From CAZBWP01 sp964630265 (GTDB lineage Bacteria; Pseudomonadota; Alphaproteobacteria; Rhodospirillales; Defluviicoccaceae), in contig CAZVRW010000039.1 in the NCBI GenBank assembly GCA_964630265.1, positions 1-29,949 on the forward strand: a stretch of DNA of 29,949 nt, read 5' to 3'. Both the position numbers and the translations under genes were made by a program. Below are positions 23,438 to 29,949 of the stretch, piece by piece (within the stretch, counting starts at the first letter, position 1; every line of letters starts with the position of its first letter). The notes under the pieces were generated by a model that did no database searches, had not been told where the DNA came from, and saw nothing but the letters and a program-made list of their open reading frames with translations.

Positions 23438-24652
23438 TCAGATGACGCCGGCGACATGGAGCCGCTGGCGTTCGGCGCCGTCAAGGCCGAGCAGGCCGCC
23501 GTAGATGGCGTCGTTGTCGGCCCCCAGTGCCGGTCCGAGCGACGCGATCCGTCCGGGTGTTGCGGACAGCCGCGGCAGGACGCAGGGCACGACCACCGGT
23601 CCCACGCCCGGCACCTCGATGGAGACCAAGTTGCCCCGCGCGCGAAAATGCGGATCGGCAAAAATGTCGGCGATGCTGTTGATCGGTCCGATCGGCACCT
23701 CGGCCGCCAGGCAACGCGCCATCACCTCGGCCCGATCCAGCGATCCGGTCCAGGCGCCGACCAGCGCGATCACCTCGTCCCGGGCGGCGAGACGGACGGC
23801 CTGGGGCCCGAACAGGTCGTCCGCTGCCAGTTCCGGCCGTGCCATCGCTCCAGCGAGGCGGGCAAACATCTTGTCGGTGGTGCAGGCGATCGCCACCCAC
23901 TCGTCGTCGCGGGTCGGGAAGTGGCCGTGCGGCACCGCATTGCGGGTGCCGGCCCCCTCCCGGCCGCGGACGATGCCGGCACGCTGATAGGCGGGAGCCA
24001 CCTCGTCCAGCACCCGGAACACCGCCTCGTAGAGACCGATGTCGATTTCCTGACCCGGTCCGCCGGCGCGCACGTGCAACACGGCCACCAGGGCGCCGAC
24101 GGCGCAGTAAAGTCCAGCGAGATAGTCGCCGAGAGACGTCGATCCCGGCGTCACCGGTGGCCCGTCGGGCATCCCCGCGAGATGCGCGAGGCCGCCCACC
24201 GCATGGGCGATGCGGGCGAAGCCGGGTCGCTCGCGATAGGGCCCGGTTTGGCCGTAGCCGGAGACGCGCACCAGCACCAGCGCGGGGTTGACATGGCTCA
24301 GCACCGGCCAGCCGAGCCCCCAGCGCTCGAGGGTTCCCGGTCGGAAGTTCTCGCAGACGATATCGGCCTTGGTCGCCAGGCGCTTGAAGAGCGCCGCGCC
24401 CTCCGGAGCGCCGAGGTTCAGGGTGATCGACTTCTTGTTGCGCGCCTCGCTCAGCCACGCCAGCGTCGAGTCCGGCCGTTCACTCGGCGTGCCGAAGCGG
24501 CGGAACGGATCGCCGCCCTTGGGATGCTCGATCTTGATCACCTCGGCGCCGAACTCGCCGAGAATCGTCGCGCAGTAGGGGGCGGCGATGAACGTCGCCA
24601 CGTCCAGCACGCGGACACCGGCCAGCGGCAGCGGCGTCTCGGCGGCGATCAC
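23438..24652 (-). CDS. CaiB/BaiF (family III) CoA-transferase
   Basis: The 404-residue product belongs to the family III CoA-transferases, which move CoA between carboxylic acids (formyl-CoA:oxalate, carnitine, succinyl-CoA:dicarboxylate types). Visible features are LAGVRVLDVATFIAAPYCAT, the ADIVCENFRPGTLERWGLGW block, VRVSGYGQTGPYRERPGFA and the catalytic aspartate D176 in STSLGDYLAGLYCAVGAL. The start is GTG 24652, 3 nt after the DUF218 stop. It is the last gene of an operon with an acyl-CoA dehydrogenase, so a catabolic acyl-CoA route is likely; the acid cannot be named. The closest family resemblance appears to be general CaiB/BaiF rather than the oxalate enzyme. Confidence 0.93.
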   Translation of the reverse strand: MIAAETPLPLAGVRVLDVATFIAAPYCATILGEFGAEVIKIEHPKGGDPFRRFGTPSERPDSTLAWLSEARNKKSITLNLGAPEGAALFKRLATKADIVCENFRPGTLERWGLGWPVLSHVNPALVLVRVSGYGQTGPYRERPGFARIAHAVGGLAHLAGMPDGPPVTPGSTSLGDYLAGLYCAVGALVAVLHVRAGGPGQEIDIGLYEAVFRVLDEVAPAYQRAGIVRGREGAGTRNAVPHGHFPTRDDEWVAIACTTDKMFARLAGAMARPELAADDLFGPQAVRLAARDEVIALVGAWTGSLDRAEVMARCLAAEVPIGPINSIADIFADPHFRARGNLVSIEVPGVGPVVVPCVLPRLSATPGRIASLGPALGADNDAIYGGLLGLDGAERQRLHVAGVI

Positions 24653-24655
24653 GGC

Positions 24656-25216
24656 TCAAATTCCCCACACCGCGGCGACGCGCGGCTTGTGGCGGCCGAT
24701 GCAGAACAGCCAGGCACTCTTGGCGAACGCCGCCGGCTCGCGCAGCCAGCCGCCATACCAGCCGAGCCGGCTCTCCCCGCCACGGTCCCGCACCGCCTCG
24801 CCCTCGACGTCGAGGCCGAGCCGACGGAAGACATAGAGGGCGCGCGGCATGTGAAACGCATCGGTCACCAGGACGACATGGCGCCAGTCGCGCGCGCGCA
24901 TGATCCGGCCGGTGTAGAGCGCATTCTCAAAAGTGTTGCGCGAGCGATCCTCGAGCACCATCCGCTCGTCGTCGACACCGCGGTCGCGGGCCAGGTCCGC
25001 CATCACCCACGCCTCGGCGGGCGGTGCGCCGACGACACCGCCCGACAGCACCAGCCACGGCGCCCGGCCCCGCTTCCAGATCGCCACGCCGTGCTCCAGG
25101 CGACGCAACAGGGCGAAGCCCGGTTCACCCGAGGGACGGAGCGCCGCGCCGAGCACGACGATGGCATCGGCCGAGGGGAGTTCCGGGTCGGCGTGTTCGC
25201 GCACGGGCCCGCTCAT
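24656..25216 (-). CDS. YdcF/DUF218 family protein
   Basis: The 186-residue product has the DUF218 (YdcF/SanA-like) alpha/beta domain: ADAIVVLGAALRPSGEP, LLRRLEHGVAIWKRGRAPWL with VLSGG, AEAWVMADLARDRGV, EDRSRNTFENALY and VVLVTDAFHMPRALYVFRRL. Family members lie near envelope functions, and YdcF binds S-adenosylmethionine, but the reaction is not settled. There is no membrane segment before the domain, unlike SanA. ATG 25216 overlaps the acyl-CoA dehydrogenase stop by 4 nt (ATGA), which fixes the start. Its place between two CoA-metabolism genes is unexpected. Confidence 0.9.
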   Translation of the reverse strand: MSGPVREHADPELPSADAIVVLGAALRPSGEPGFALLRRLEHGVAIWKRGRAPWLVLSGGVVGAPPAEAWVMADLARDRGVDDERMVLEDRSRNTFENALYTGRIMRARDWRHVVLVTDAFHMPRALYVFRRLGLDVEGEAVRDRGGESRLGWYGGWLREPAAFAKSAWLFCIGRHKPRVAAVWGI

Positions 25217-26367
25217 CCGTAGGACCGCGGCAGGCCGAGCACGTGCTCGCCCAGGTACGACAGGATCAGATTGGTCGAGATCGGCGCCACCTGGTAGAGG
25301 CGCGTCTCCCGGAACTTGCGCTCCACGTCGTACTCCTCGGCGAAGCCGAAGCCGCCGTGCGTCTGCAGGCACATGTCGGCGGCCTGCCACGAGGCGTCGG
25401 CGGCGAGCAGCTTCGCCATGTTGGCTTCCGGGCCGCACGGCGCTCCGGCGTCGAACAGGGCCGCCGCCTTGTCGACCATCAGGCTCGCCGCCTCGCTCGC
25501 CGCATAGGCCCGGGCGATGGGAAACTGGATGCCCTGGTTCTGCCCGATCGGCCGGCCGAAGACGACGCGCTCGCGCGCATACGCCGCCGCCGTCTCGATG
25601 AACCAGCGGGCATCGCCGATGCATTCCGCGGCGATCAAGATCCGTTCGGCGTTCATGCCATCGAGGATGTAGCGAAATCCCCTGCCCTCCTCGCCGATCA
25701 GGCTGTCGGCCGGGATGCGCAGATGGTCGAAAAACACCTCACACGAGGCGTGGTTAAGCATGGCGCGGATCGGCCGGATGGAGAGCCCGTTGCCGATGGC
25801 CGTCCGCATGTCGATGAGGAACACCGACAGGCCGTCATGGGGCTTCGCTGCCGCCTCGCGCGGTGTCGTCCGCGCCAGCAGCAACATCAGGTCCGAATGC
25901 TCGGCCCGCGACGTCCACACCTTCTGGCCGTCGACCACGTAGTGATCGCCGTCGCGCGTCGCCGTGGTGCGGATGCGGCTGGTATCCGTGCCGCTGGTCG
26001 GCTCGGTGACGCCGAACGCCTGCAGGCGCAAGGTCCCGGCGGCGATCTGCGGCAGGTAGGTTTCCTTCTGGGCGGTGGAGCCGTGGCGCAGCAGCGTGCC
26101 CATCGTGTACATCTGGGCGTGGCAGGCGGCACCGTTGCCGCCGCTCTTCTGAATCTCCTCGAGGATCGCCGCCGCCGCGCCGATGCCGAGTCCACTGCCG
26201 CCGTAGTCGGCGGGGATCAGGGCGGCGAGGAAGCCAGCGTCGGTCAGCGCCCGCACGAAGGCTTCCGGGTAGCGTCGTTCGCGATCAAGCTCCCGCCAGT
26301 AGGCCCCCGGAAAGCCCGCGCACAACGCCCGCACCGACCGCCTGATCTCCGCAAAGGTTTCCGTCAT
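25213..26367 (-). CDS. Acyl-CoA dehydrogenase
   Basis: The 384-residue flavoprotein oxidises an acyl-CoA to the enoyl-CoA and passes electrons to ETF. The three-domain pattern is complete: N-terminal helices, beta domain with VTEPTSGTDTSRIRT (120 onward) and GQKVWTSRAEHSDLMLLLAR, and C-terminal helices with RERVVFGRPIGQNQGIQFPI and LQTHGGFGFAEEYDVERKFR. At the usual catalytic position (YEGT in most members) the sequence reads YQVAPIS. A glutamate, E241 (GMNAERILIAAECIG), sits where isovaleryl-CoA dehydrogenase carries its catalytic base, so a branched or otherwise unusual substrate is plausible. ATG 26367 lacks a strong Shine-Dalgarno. It heads the operon with the DUF218 and CoA-transferase genes. 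Confidence 0.93.
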   Translation of the reverse strand: MTETFAEIRRSVRALCAGFPGAYWRELDRERRYPEAFVRALTDAGFLAALIPADYGGSGLGIGAAAAILEEIQKSGGNGAACHAQMYTMGTLLRHGSTAQKETYLPQIAAGTLRLQAFGVTEPTSGTDTSRIRTTATRDGDHYVVDGQKVWTSRAEHSDLMLLLARTTPREAAAKPHDGLSVFLIDMRTAIGNGLSIRPIRAMLNHASCEVFFDHLRIPADSLIGEEGRGFRYILDGMNAERILIAAECIGDARWFIETAAAYARERVVFGRPIGQNQGIQFPIARAYAASEAASLMVDKAAALFDAGAPCGPEANMAKLLAADASWQAADMCLQTHGGFGFAEEYDVERKFRETRLYQVAPISTNLILSYLGEHVLGLPRSYG

Positions 26368-26395
26368 CCGGCGAATCCGCTACAACACGCTTATC

Positions 26396-26418
26396 GGTTC
26401 TAGCCGAACCACCGGTTC
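26396..26418. promoter_or_regulatory. Inverted repeats in the divergent promoter region, possible operator
   Basis: GGTTC (26396-26400), GAACC (26406-26410) and GGTTC (26414-26418) form two overlapping inverted pairs in the 80-bp gap between the divergent dehydrogenase and methyltransferase genes. A regulator site is plausible; none of the genes in the window is an obvious candidate to bind it. Confidence 0.3.
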
Positions 26419-26447
26419 CAAACCAGTCGGATGACAGAAGGGCGAAG

Positions 26448-27128
26448 ATGGAAAAGCGGACGAGCAAGGAGGTGATCCTGGACCTTCTGCCCCTGGAAAA
26501 CGCCGTCGTCGTCGACGTCGGCTGCGGCGATGGTGCGCTGGCACGGATGATGACACGCCGCGGCGCCCACGTGACAGGGATCGAGGTCAGCCCTCGGCAA
26601 TTGGCGAAGGCGCGGGCCGCCAACTCCGTTGGCGACGAGCGCTACATGCAGGGAATCGCCGAAGACCTGCCGCTGAAGAACCGCTCCGCCGACATCGTGG
26701 TGTTCTTCAACAGTCTGCATCACGTGGATGAACCGGGTCTGTTCAAAGCGCTGCGCGAGGCGGCGCGGGTGCTGAAGCCCGGCGGCATCCTCTACGTGTC
26801 CGAACCGCTCGCCGAAGGCGCCTACTTCGAGCTGATGAAGCCGGCGCACGATGAGACCGAAGTGCGGCGCCGCGCGCAGGCGGTGCTGAGTCATGCGCCG
26901 GAGGTCGGTCTCCTGCTCGAAACGGTCCTGACCCACGTCGATACCGTGGTCATGCGTGACTTCGAGGCGTTCCACGACCGCATCACCCAGATCAACCCGG
27001 CAACCCGGGAGCGGTTCAACGAACACGAGGCGAAGATCCGCGACGACTTCGAGCGCCTGGGTCGGCCGGTGGACGACGGCTGGGCGTTCGACCAGCCGAT
27101 GCGCGTTCACCTGCTGCGTCGCGCGTAG
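26448..27128 (+). CDS. Class I SAM-dependent methyltransferase
   Basis: The 226-residue product has a Rossmann-type methyltransferase fold: motif I VVDVGCGDG (21-29), acidic loop GIEVSPRQLAKA, motif II-like GIAEDLPLKNRSADIVVFFN, SLHHVDEPGLFKALREAARV and LKPGGILYVSEPLAEG. This is the Methyltransf_11 (UbiE-like) group. The C-terminal half, rich in charged residues, probably shapes the substrate site. The substrate cannot be predicted. ATG 26448 has GAAGGGCGAAG upstream. It diverges from the acyl-CoA dehydrogenase and seems to stand alone. Confidence 0.9.
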   Translation: MEKRTSKEVILDLLPLENAVVVDVGCGDGALARMMTRRGAHVTGIEVSPRQLAKARAANSVGDERYMQGIAEDLPLKNRSADIVVFFNSLHHVDEPGLFKALREAARVLKPGGILYVSEPLAEGAYFELMKPAHDETEVRRRAQAVLSHAPEVGLLLETVLTHVDTVVMRDFEAFHDRITQINPATRERFNEHEAKIRDDFERLGRPVDDGWAFDQPMRVHLLRRA

Positions 27129-27246
27129 GCTCACGGCGTCCCACGTTCATCCGGTCGGCCATGGTGGCCCGCGGTCCGGCGCGGCAACGCCGAACTGCGT
27201 CTTCAGACCCGAAAAGACCGGAACGCAGAGCCACTCGGTTGATCGA

Positions 27247-27285
27247 GGGGAAGGAGCACTGCACGTCTGACGATCAGTGCTTCCC
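27247..27285 (+). terminator. Stem-loop between convergent methyltransferase and small membrane protein genes
   Basis: AGCACTG (27254-27260) pairs with CAGTGCT (27275-27281), and GGGGA/TCCCC extend the stem across a bulge. It overlaps the last codons of the minus-strand small membrane protein gene. On the plus strand it is followed by TTGTATA, a weak U tract, so it could end the methyltransferase transcript. Confidence 0.4.
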
Positions 27286-27522
27286 CTTGTATATCAACCA
27301 GCGATACACGCCGAGCAGGTTGATGATGGTCAGCGCCACATTCAGGGTCATGAGGCTTGGCAGGTTTTCCAGGTAGGCTGCGACGATCCACGAGATCGAC
27401 GACCACGTGAACACCACGAACCCGGCTCCCGTGATCCGCCGGCCGAGATTGAGGGCGACGATGATGGCCGCGACGATGCCGCTTGCCGCCGCCGACCAGC
27501 GAATGAGGTCTCCCACGTCCAT
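27274..27522 (-). CDS. Small integral membrane protein
   Basis: The 82-residue product has three likely membrane segments: AAASGIVAAIIVALNL, GFVVFTWSSISWIVAAYL and LNVALTIINLLGVYRWLI. The pattern resembles small CBU_0592-like membrane proteins of unknown function; that resemblance is from memory and moderate. ATG 27522 follows the TAA of the upstream VTT-domain gene without a gap, so the two are almost certainly translated together. It ends YKGKH at the convergent methyltransferase side. Confidence 0.8.
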   Translation of the reverse strand: MDVGDLIRWSAAASGIVAAIIVALNLGRRITGAGFVVFTWSSISWIVAAYLENLPSLMTLNVALTIINLLGVYRWLIYKGKH

Positions 27523-28110
27523 TTATCCGAGGTATCGCGACAGCGCATACGCGCCGCCGGCCGCGATAAGGCCGAGAGCCGTGATTCGCGCGGCAGCCGA
27601 ATGCCTGGCGATGACGTCCTGAACAGTTTCGCCAAACAGCGCGACCAACAAAGCCAAGCCATAGTACCGCACGGCGCGACCAAATGATACGGCGACGACG
27701 AACCAGACAAATGGATAAGCGGCGACGCCACTGCCAACGGTGACGACCTGAAAGGGCACCGGCGAGATACCGACGGTGACGATCAGCCAGAAGCCGAGGT
27801 CCTGAAGATCCCGTTGGAATAGCCTGAACTGCTCGGTCATATCGAGGGCGTTCAAAATGAGTCGACCGGCGGTCTCGTAAGCGAAGAACCCGGCCGCATA
27901 GCCGGCGATGCCGCCCAGGATGGCGCCGAGAAGCGCGATCGTCGCGACCCAAAGTGCGCGCGATCGGTTGACCAGCAACATCGGCACGAGGATCGTCTCG
28001 AGCGGGATCGGAACAACCGTTGCCTCCAGAAAGGACGCCGCGAACAGCCCCCTCGCGCCTTCGCGCGACTGCGCCCAGCGCCGCAGCGTCCGCATGGTGC
28101 TCGCGATCAT
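27523..28110 (-). CDS. VTT-domain (DedA/SNARE-associated, YqaA-like) membrane protein
   Basis: The 195-residue product belongs to the DedA/VTT superfamily: FAASFLEATVVPIPLETILV (re-entrant loop with the conserved E and P), GAILGGIAGYAAGFFAYETA, VGISPVPFQVVTVGSGVAAY and VAVSFGRAVRYYGLALLVAL. The FGRAVRYY stretch is the conserved arginine motif of the YqaA group. Related proteins take part in lipid scrambling or flipping and membrane homeostasis, but YqaA members are poorly characterised. ATG 28110 has AGGGACGGA upstream; ATG 28095 is the alternative. It is followed directly by the small membrane protein gene. Confidence 0.9.
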   Translation of the reverse strand: MIASTMRTLRRWAQSREGARGLFAASFLEATVVPIPLETILVPMLLVNRSRALWVATIALLGAILGGIAGYAAGFFAYETAGRLILNALDMTEQFRLFQRDLQDLGFWLIVTVGISPVPFQVVTVGSGVAAYPFVWFVVAVSFGRAVRYYGLALLVALFGETVQDVIARHSAAARITALGLIAAGGAYALSRYLG

Positions 28111-28153
28111 CGTTTGTCCGTCCCTGACGGAGGGCGCAGCAGGCGGAACCGCA

Positions 28154-28187
28154 GACGGTACCGCTGACGGTACCGCTGACGGTGATC
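28154..28187. repeat. Short tandem 12-bp repeat
   Basis: GACGGTACCGCT occurs twice in tandem (28154-28165, 28166-28177), followed by a partial third copy. It lies in the intergenic region upstream of the VTT-domain gene, before the palindrome pair. Confidence 0.8.
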
Positions 28188-28248
28188 AGGCTACCGCCTG
28201 GAGATGCGGAGTCCCTTTGCGCAGGTTAATGACCGCGGTCGTCGCCCC

Positions 28249-28308
28249 ATCTGGTGGTTCGATGCTGACGGATGAGTCCCATCCGTCAGCTGAATCGAAC
28301 CACCAGAT
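28249..28308 (+). repeat. Long imperfect palindrome, copy 1
   Basis: A 15-bp outer arm (28249-28263 with 28294-28308) and a 10-bp inner arm (CTGACGGATG 28265-28274 with CATCCGTCAG 28280-28289) pair perfectly around the 5-nt loop AGTCC. The only irregularity is an unequal bulge: 1 nt on the left and 4 nt on the right. Copy 3 (29448-29498) matches it at 46 of 51 aligned bases. Confidence 0.9.
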
Positions 28309-28316
28309 CAATAGCT

Positions 28317-28370
28317 TAGTGGATCGACCCATCTGACGCTTGGGCATCAAGCGTCAGATCCGATCCACTA
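28317..28370 (-). repeat. Long imperfect palindrome, copy 2 (inverted)
   Basis: A 10-bp outer arm (TAGTGGATCG with CGATCCACTA) and a 12-bp inner arm (ATCTGACGCTTG with CAAGCGTCAGAT) enclose the 5-nt loop GGCAT. The bulge is the mirror image of copy 1 (4 nt left, 1 nt right). Its reverse complement shares CTGACG, CGTCAG and the outer GTGG-TCG/TCGA-CCAC blocks with copy 1, so it looks like the same element in opposite orientation. Confidence 0.8.
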
Positions 28371-28472
28371 GCCTGCGCGACATCGACCGTCATGAAAACA
28401 GGCATTTTGGGAACCGGGCTTTCTGATGCTGGCCTTTGGTCTGCGCCGCCGCATAAGGAAAGGAAACTTGCC

Positions 28473-29204
28473 ATGCACCGGACGTCTCGCGCTGCGATAA
28501 TAACGGTCCTGGCAGGAAACCTCACGGTTCCGGCCGCCATCGGAGTCGCCGAGCCGGTCGGCTCCGGTGAGGCAACGGCCGGGATGGAGACACATCGCGT
28601 CGTCGGATACAGCGCGATGCGCGCCATTGGCGCCCCCATCCGCGATCACCAGGGCGCCGACCTGGGTACGATTCACGACATCGTCTTCGGCGCCGACGGG
28701 CGTGCCCATCAGGTTGTCGTCGCCGTGGGCGGCGTGCTCGGTATTGGCGCCAAGCGTGTGGTGGTGCCTTACGACAGGCTGACGTTCGCCCCCGATCATG
28801 AGATCCTGCTTTTGGGTTCTGCGGCGCAGGTCGACAGCCAAGCGCCGGTCACATACCCCGATGACGATCAGTTGCTCGCGATCCTTGCACGCGAGGGGGA
28901 TGGGACTTCCGGAGAGACAGCGGTACCGCCCGAAGATGTGAACCGGTTTCTCCGCGAGAGCCGCCGAACGATGGATGAATGGCAGGGCCAGGTCCAAGCC
29001 CGCATCTCCGAACTGAAACAGGACGGCGAGCAGGCGGCGACTGAAGCGGCGCGGGCTCTCGAACAGGGATGGTCTGATGTCGAGAAAAACTGGGAGGACG
29101 TGACGGACGCGACCGATGACGCGTGGCAGGAGGCGCAAGCCGGCTTCGAGCGAGCCTGGAGCGCGTTCGAGACGGCTTGGCAGGAAACCGGATCAGACCA
29201 GTAG
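28473..29204 (+). CDS. Exported PRC-barrel protein with Trp-rich amphipathic C-terminus
   Basis: The 243-residue product has a signal-like N-terminus (MHRTSRAAIITVLAGNLTVP with AAIGVAEP) and a PRC-barrel domain at about 42-115 (GAPIRDHQGADLGTIHDIVF, VVVAVGGVLGIGAKRVVVPY). PRC barrels bind partner proteins or pigments, as in RimM and the photosynthetic reaction centre H subunit; exported single-barrel forms are common in alphaproteobacteria and unassigned. From about residue 165 the chain is charged and helical, ending with Trp at 200, 207, 218, 229 and 236. ATG 28473 has AAGGAAAGGAAA upstream; the longer frame from 28392 adds a non-signal-like stretch and overlaps the repeat zone. Palindromic repeats flank the gene on both sides. 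Confidence 0.86.
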   Translation: MHRTSRAAIITVLAGNLTVPAAIGVAEPVGSGEATAGMETHRVVGYSAMRAIGAPIRDHQGADLGTIHDIVFGADGRAHQVVVAVGGVLGIGAKRVVVPYDRLTFAPDHEILLLGSAAQVDSQAPVTYPDDDQLLAILAREGDGTSGETAVPPEDVNRFLRESRRTMDEWQGQVQARISELKQDGEQAATEAARALEQGWSDVEKNWEDVTDATDDAWQEAQAGFERAWSAFETAWQETGSDQ

Positions 29205-29447
29205 CGCGGACCGGGCCCGGCCCTATCGGCCGGCCGCGACAGCGAGGAACGTCGCCCCCGCTTAACCGAGTTTAATGTTGGCGGCTTGGCATCCGTCTAT
29301 CAGTCGAAGCGCTATGTGGAGCGCGGCGCAGTCAAAGAGAGTGACAGATCGGTCCGTCCGCCAGATGCGGCGTCTCTGTCGATGTTGCGGAGACGGTCCA
29401 ACGAGGACGATTGATCGCGGCGACACGCGCGTGGCGATGTGGATCGC

Positions 29448-29498
29448 GGTTCGATGCTGACGGATGCGCCCCATCCGACAGGTGAATCGATCCACCAG
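29448..29498 (+). repeat. Imperfect palindrome, copy 3
   Basis: This element matches palindrome copy 1 (28256-28306) at 46 of 51 positions, with the first 19 bases identical. The inner arms (29457-29466 and 29472-29481) keep 9 of 10 pairs and the outer arms 7 of 8. The loop (CGCCC) and the 1/4-nt bulge geometry are kept. It looks like a slightly decayed copy in the same orientation. Confidence 0.85.
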
Positions 29499-29546
29499 GG
29501 GTGAGCCGCCCAGCGGCACCGGCCGCGCCGGACAGCCGCCCCGGCG

Positions 29547-29588
29547 AACCGAGAGGAGGCCGCCCGAGAGGGGGCAACCGAGAGGAGG
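29547..29588 (+). repeat. Duplicated Shine-Dalgarno region
   Basis: AACCGAGAGGAGG occurs at 29547-29559 and again at 29576-29588, with a related CCGAGAGGGGG between. The second copy is the ribosome binding site of the zinc-ribbon gene, 5 nt before its ATG; the first has no start codon at a fitting distance. Confidence 0.75.
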
Positions 29589-29593
29589 ATGCC

Positions 29594-29815
29594 ATGGCCG
29601 AGCGACACAAGGTCATCTGCCCGCGATGCGACAGCGTGGTCGCCATCGTACCAAAAGAAGGGCTGAAGTTCACGGATTTGCGGTGCAGCAACTGTGGCGC
29701 CGCACTGCGCGCGCCCGGGCCGATGGAGCAAGCCACCGAAACGGCCGCCGAAACGGTCAAGGCCGTGTTGCGGGAGACAGAGGAGAAAATCGAGAAGACG
29801 TTCCGCTCCAGCTGA
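29594..29815 (+). CDS. Small zinc-ribbon protein
   Basis: The 73-residue product has a zinc ribbon, CPRCD (C9, C12) and CSNCG (C31, C34), spaced as in rubredoxin-like and DksA-like knuckles. An acidic, threonine-rich helical tail follows (EQATETAAETVKAVLRETEE). The function is unknown; such proteins may bind nucleic acid or a partner protein. ATG 29594 is fixed by the strong GAGAGGAGG just upstream. The last codons and stop lie in the first copy of a perfect 13-bp tandem duplication. Confidence 0.75.
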   Translation: MAERHKVICPRCDSVVAIVPKEGLKFTDLRCSNCGAALRAPGPMEQATETAAETVKAVLRETEEKIEKTFRSS

Positions 29816-29833
29816 CCAATCCAGCTGACCAAT
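29808..29833. repeat. Perfect 13-bp tandem duplication across a stop codon
   Basis: CCAGCTGACCAAT is repeated back to back (29808-29820, 29821-29833). The TGA that ends the zinc-ribbon gene is inside the first copy. Confidence 0.95.
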
Positions 29834-29909
29834 ATTGCCCGCAAGGTTCCGTGCGTTTTTTTATACGCCACCTTGTGCCCACATTTTCCGCACTGTTCGA
29901 GGCAGACGC

Positions 29910-29949
29910 ATGTCCAGCGAAACACTACACGCCCCGAGAAATCGACTGA
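29910..29949 (+). CDS. Possible start of a further gene, cut by the window end
   Basis: ATG 29910 has GAGG 8 nt upstream and opens a frame (MSSETLHAPRNRL) that is still open at the right edge. Thirteen codons are too few to name a product, and chance is a real alternative. Confidence 0.3.
   Translation, partial: MSSETLHAPRNRL

Larger units (their letters stand above)
29205..29593. other. Intergenic stretch between the PRC-barrel and zinc-ribbon genes
   Basis: About 390 bp without a convincing gene. A weak 6-bp stem (29217-29233) follows the PRC-barrel stop, palindrome copy 3 lies at 29448-29498, and a duplicated Shine-Dalgarno region (29547-29588) precedes the next gene. An open plus-strand frame without start codon from about 29270 to 29413 shows no recognised motif. 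Confidence 0.5.

Noticed and set aside
29270..29413. A start-less plus-strand frame that reads like protein (GGLASVYQSKRYVERGAVKE)
   Set aside because: It might be a gene remnant, but it has no start codon in a good context and I recognise no homologue.

Overview
This window is high-GC chromosomal DNA of an alphaproteobacterium, probably Rhodospirillales-like; that placement is an inference. It rests on the 5' end of a 16S rRNA gene at the left edge, a PhaR polyhydroxyalkanoate regulator, an HdaA-type DnaA paralogue beside a DUF2066 protein and an AI-2E permease, a PhrR/PraR-type XRE regulator, and purM-purN-ndk. Nearly all of it is housekeeping gene content. I see no prophage, insertion sequence, CRISPR array or tRNA.

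Layout. 1-617: start of an rrn operon on the minus strand, with boxA and promoter, divergent from an M23 murein peptidase (618-1976). 2154-5338: an unknown exported protein, then queG and an exported formylglycine-enzyme-like protein. 5421-8261: a strong hairpin, an XRE regulator, and phaR divergent from 3-hydroxybutyryl-CoA dehydrogenase. 8547-12706: cysD, cysNC and manC, a module that would make PAPS and GDP-mannose. 12726-14851: PPK2 polyphosphate kinase and class II aldolase. 15041-18469: a minus-strand run of DUF2066 protein, AI-2E permease, hdaA and yccF. 18616-20342: purM-purN, followed by convergent ndk. 21052-22770: a secreted animal-type heme peroxidase with a PEP-CTERM-like tail. 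23438-26367: an acyl-CoA dehydrogenase, a DUF218 protein and a CaiB-type CoA-transferase in one overlapping operon. 26448-29815: a methyltransferase, two small membrane-protein genes, a PRC-barrel protein and a small zinc-ribbon protein.

The least ordinary signals lie between genes. Six 15-bp repeats directly before the DUF2066 gene each carry a Shine-Dalgarno and a start codon in frame; together they form a short EDRMP-repeat leader ORF whose stop overlaps the gene's ATG. A family of roughly 55-nt imperfect palindromes occurs as an inverted pair at 28249-28370 and again at 29448-29498, bracketing the PRC-barrel gene. purM has no ATG, GTG or TTG at its conserved N-terminus and appears to start at ATT. 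An AT-rich block, a long inverted repeat and a strong terminator at 23062-23290 suggest an unannotated small RNA. The PRC-barrel protein ends in a helix with tryptophans spaced 7-11-11-7.
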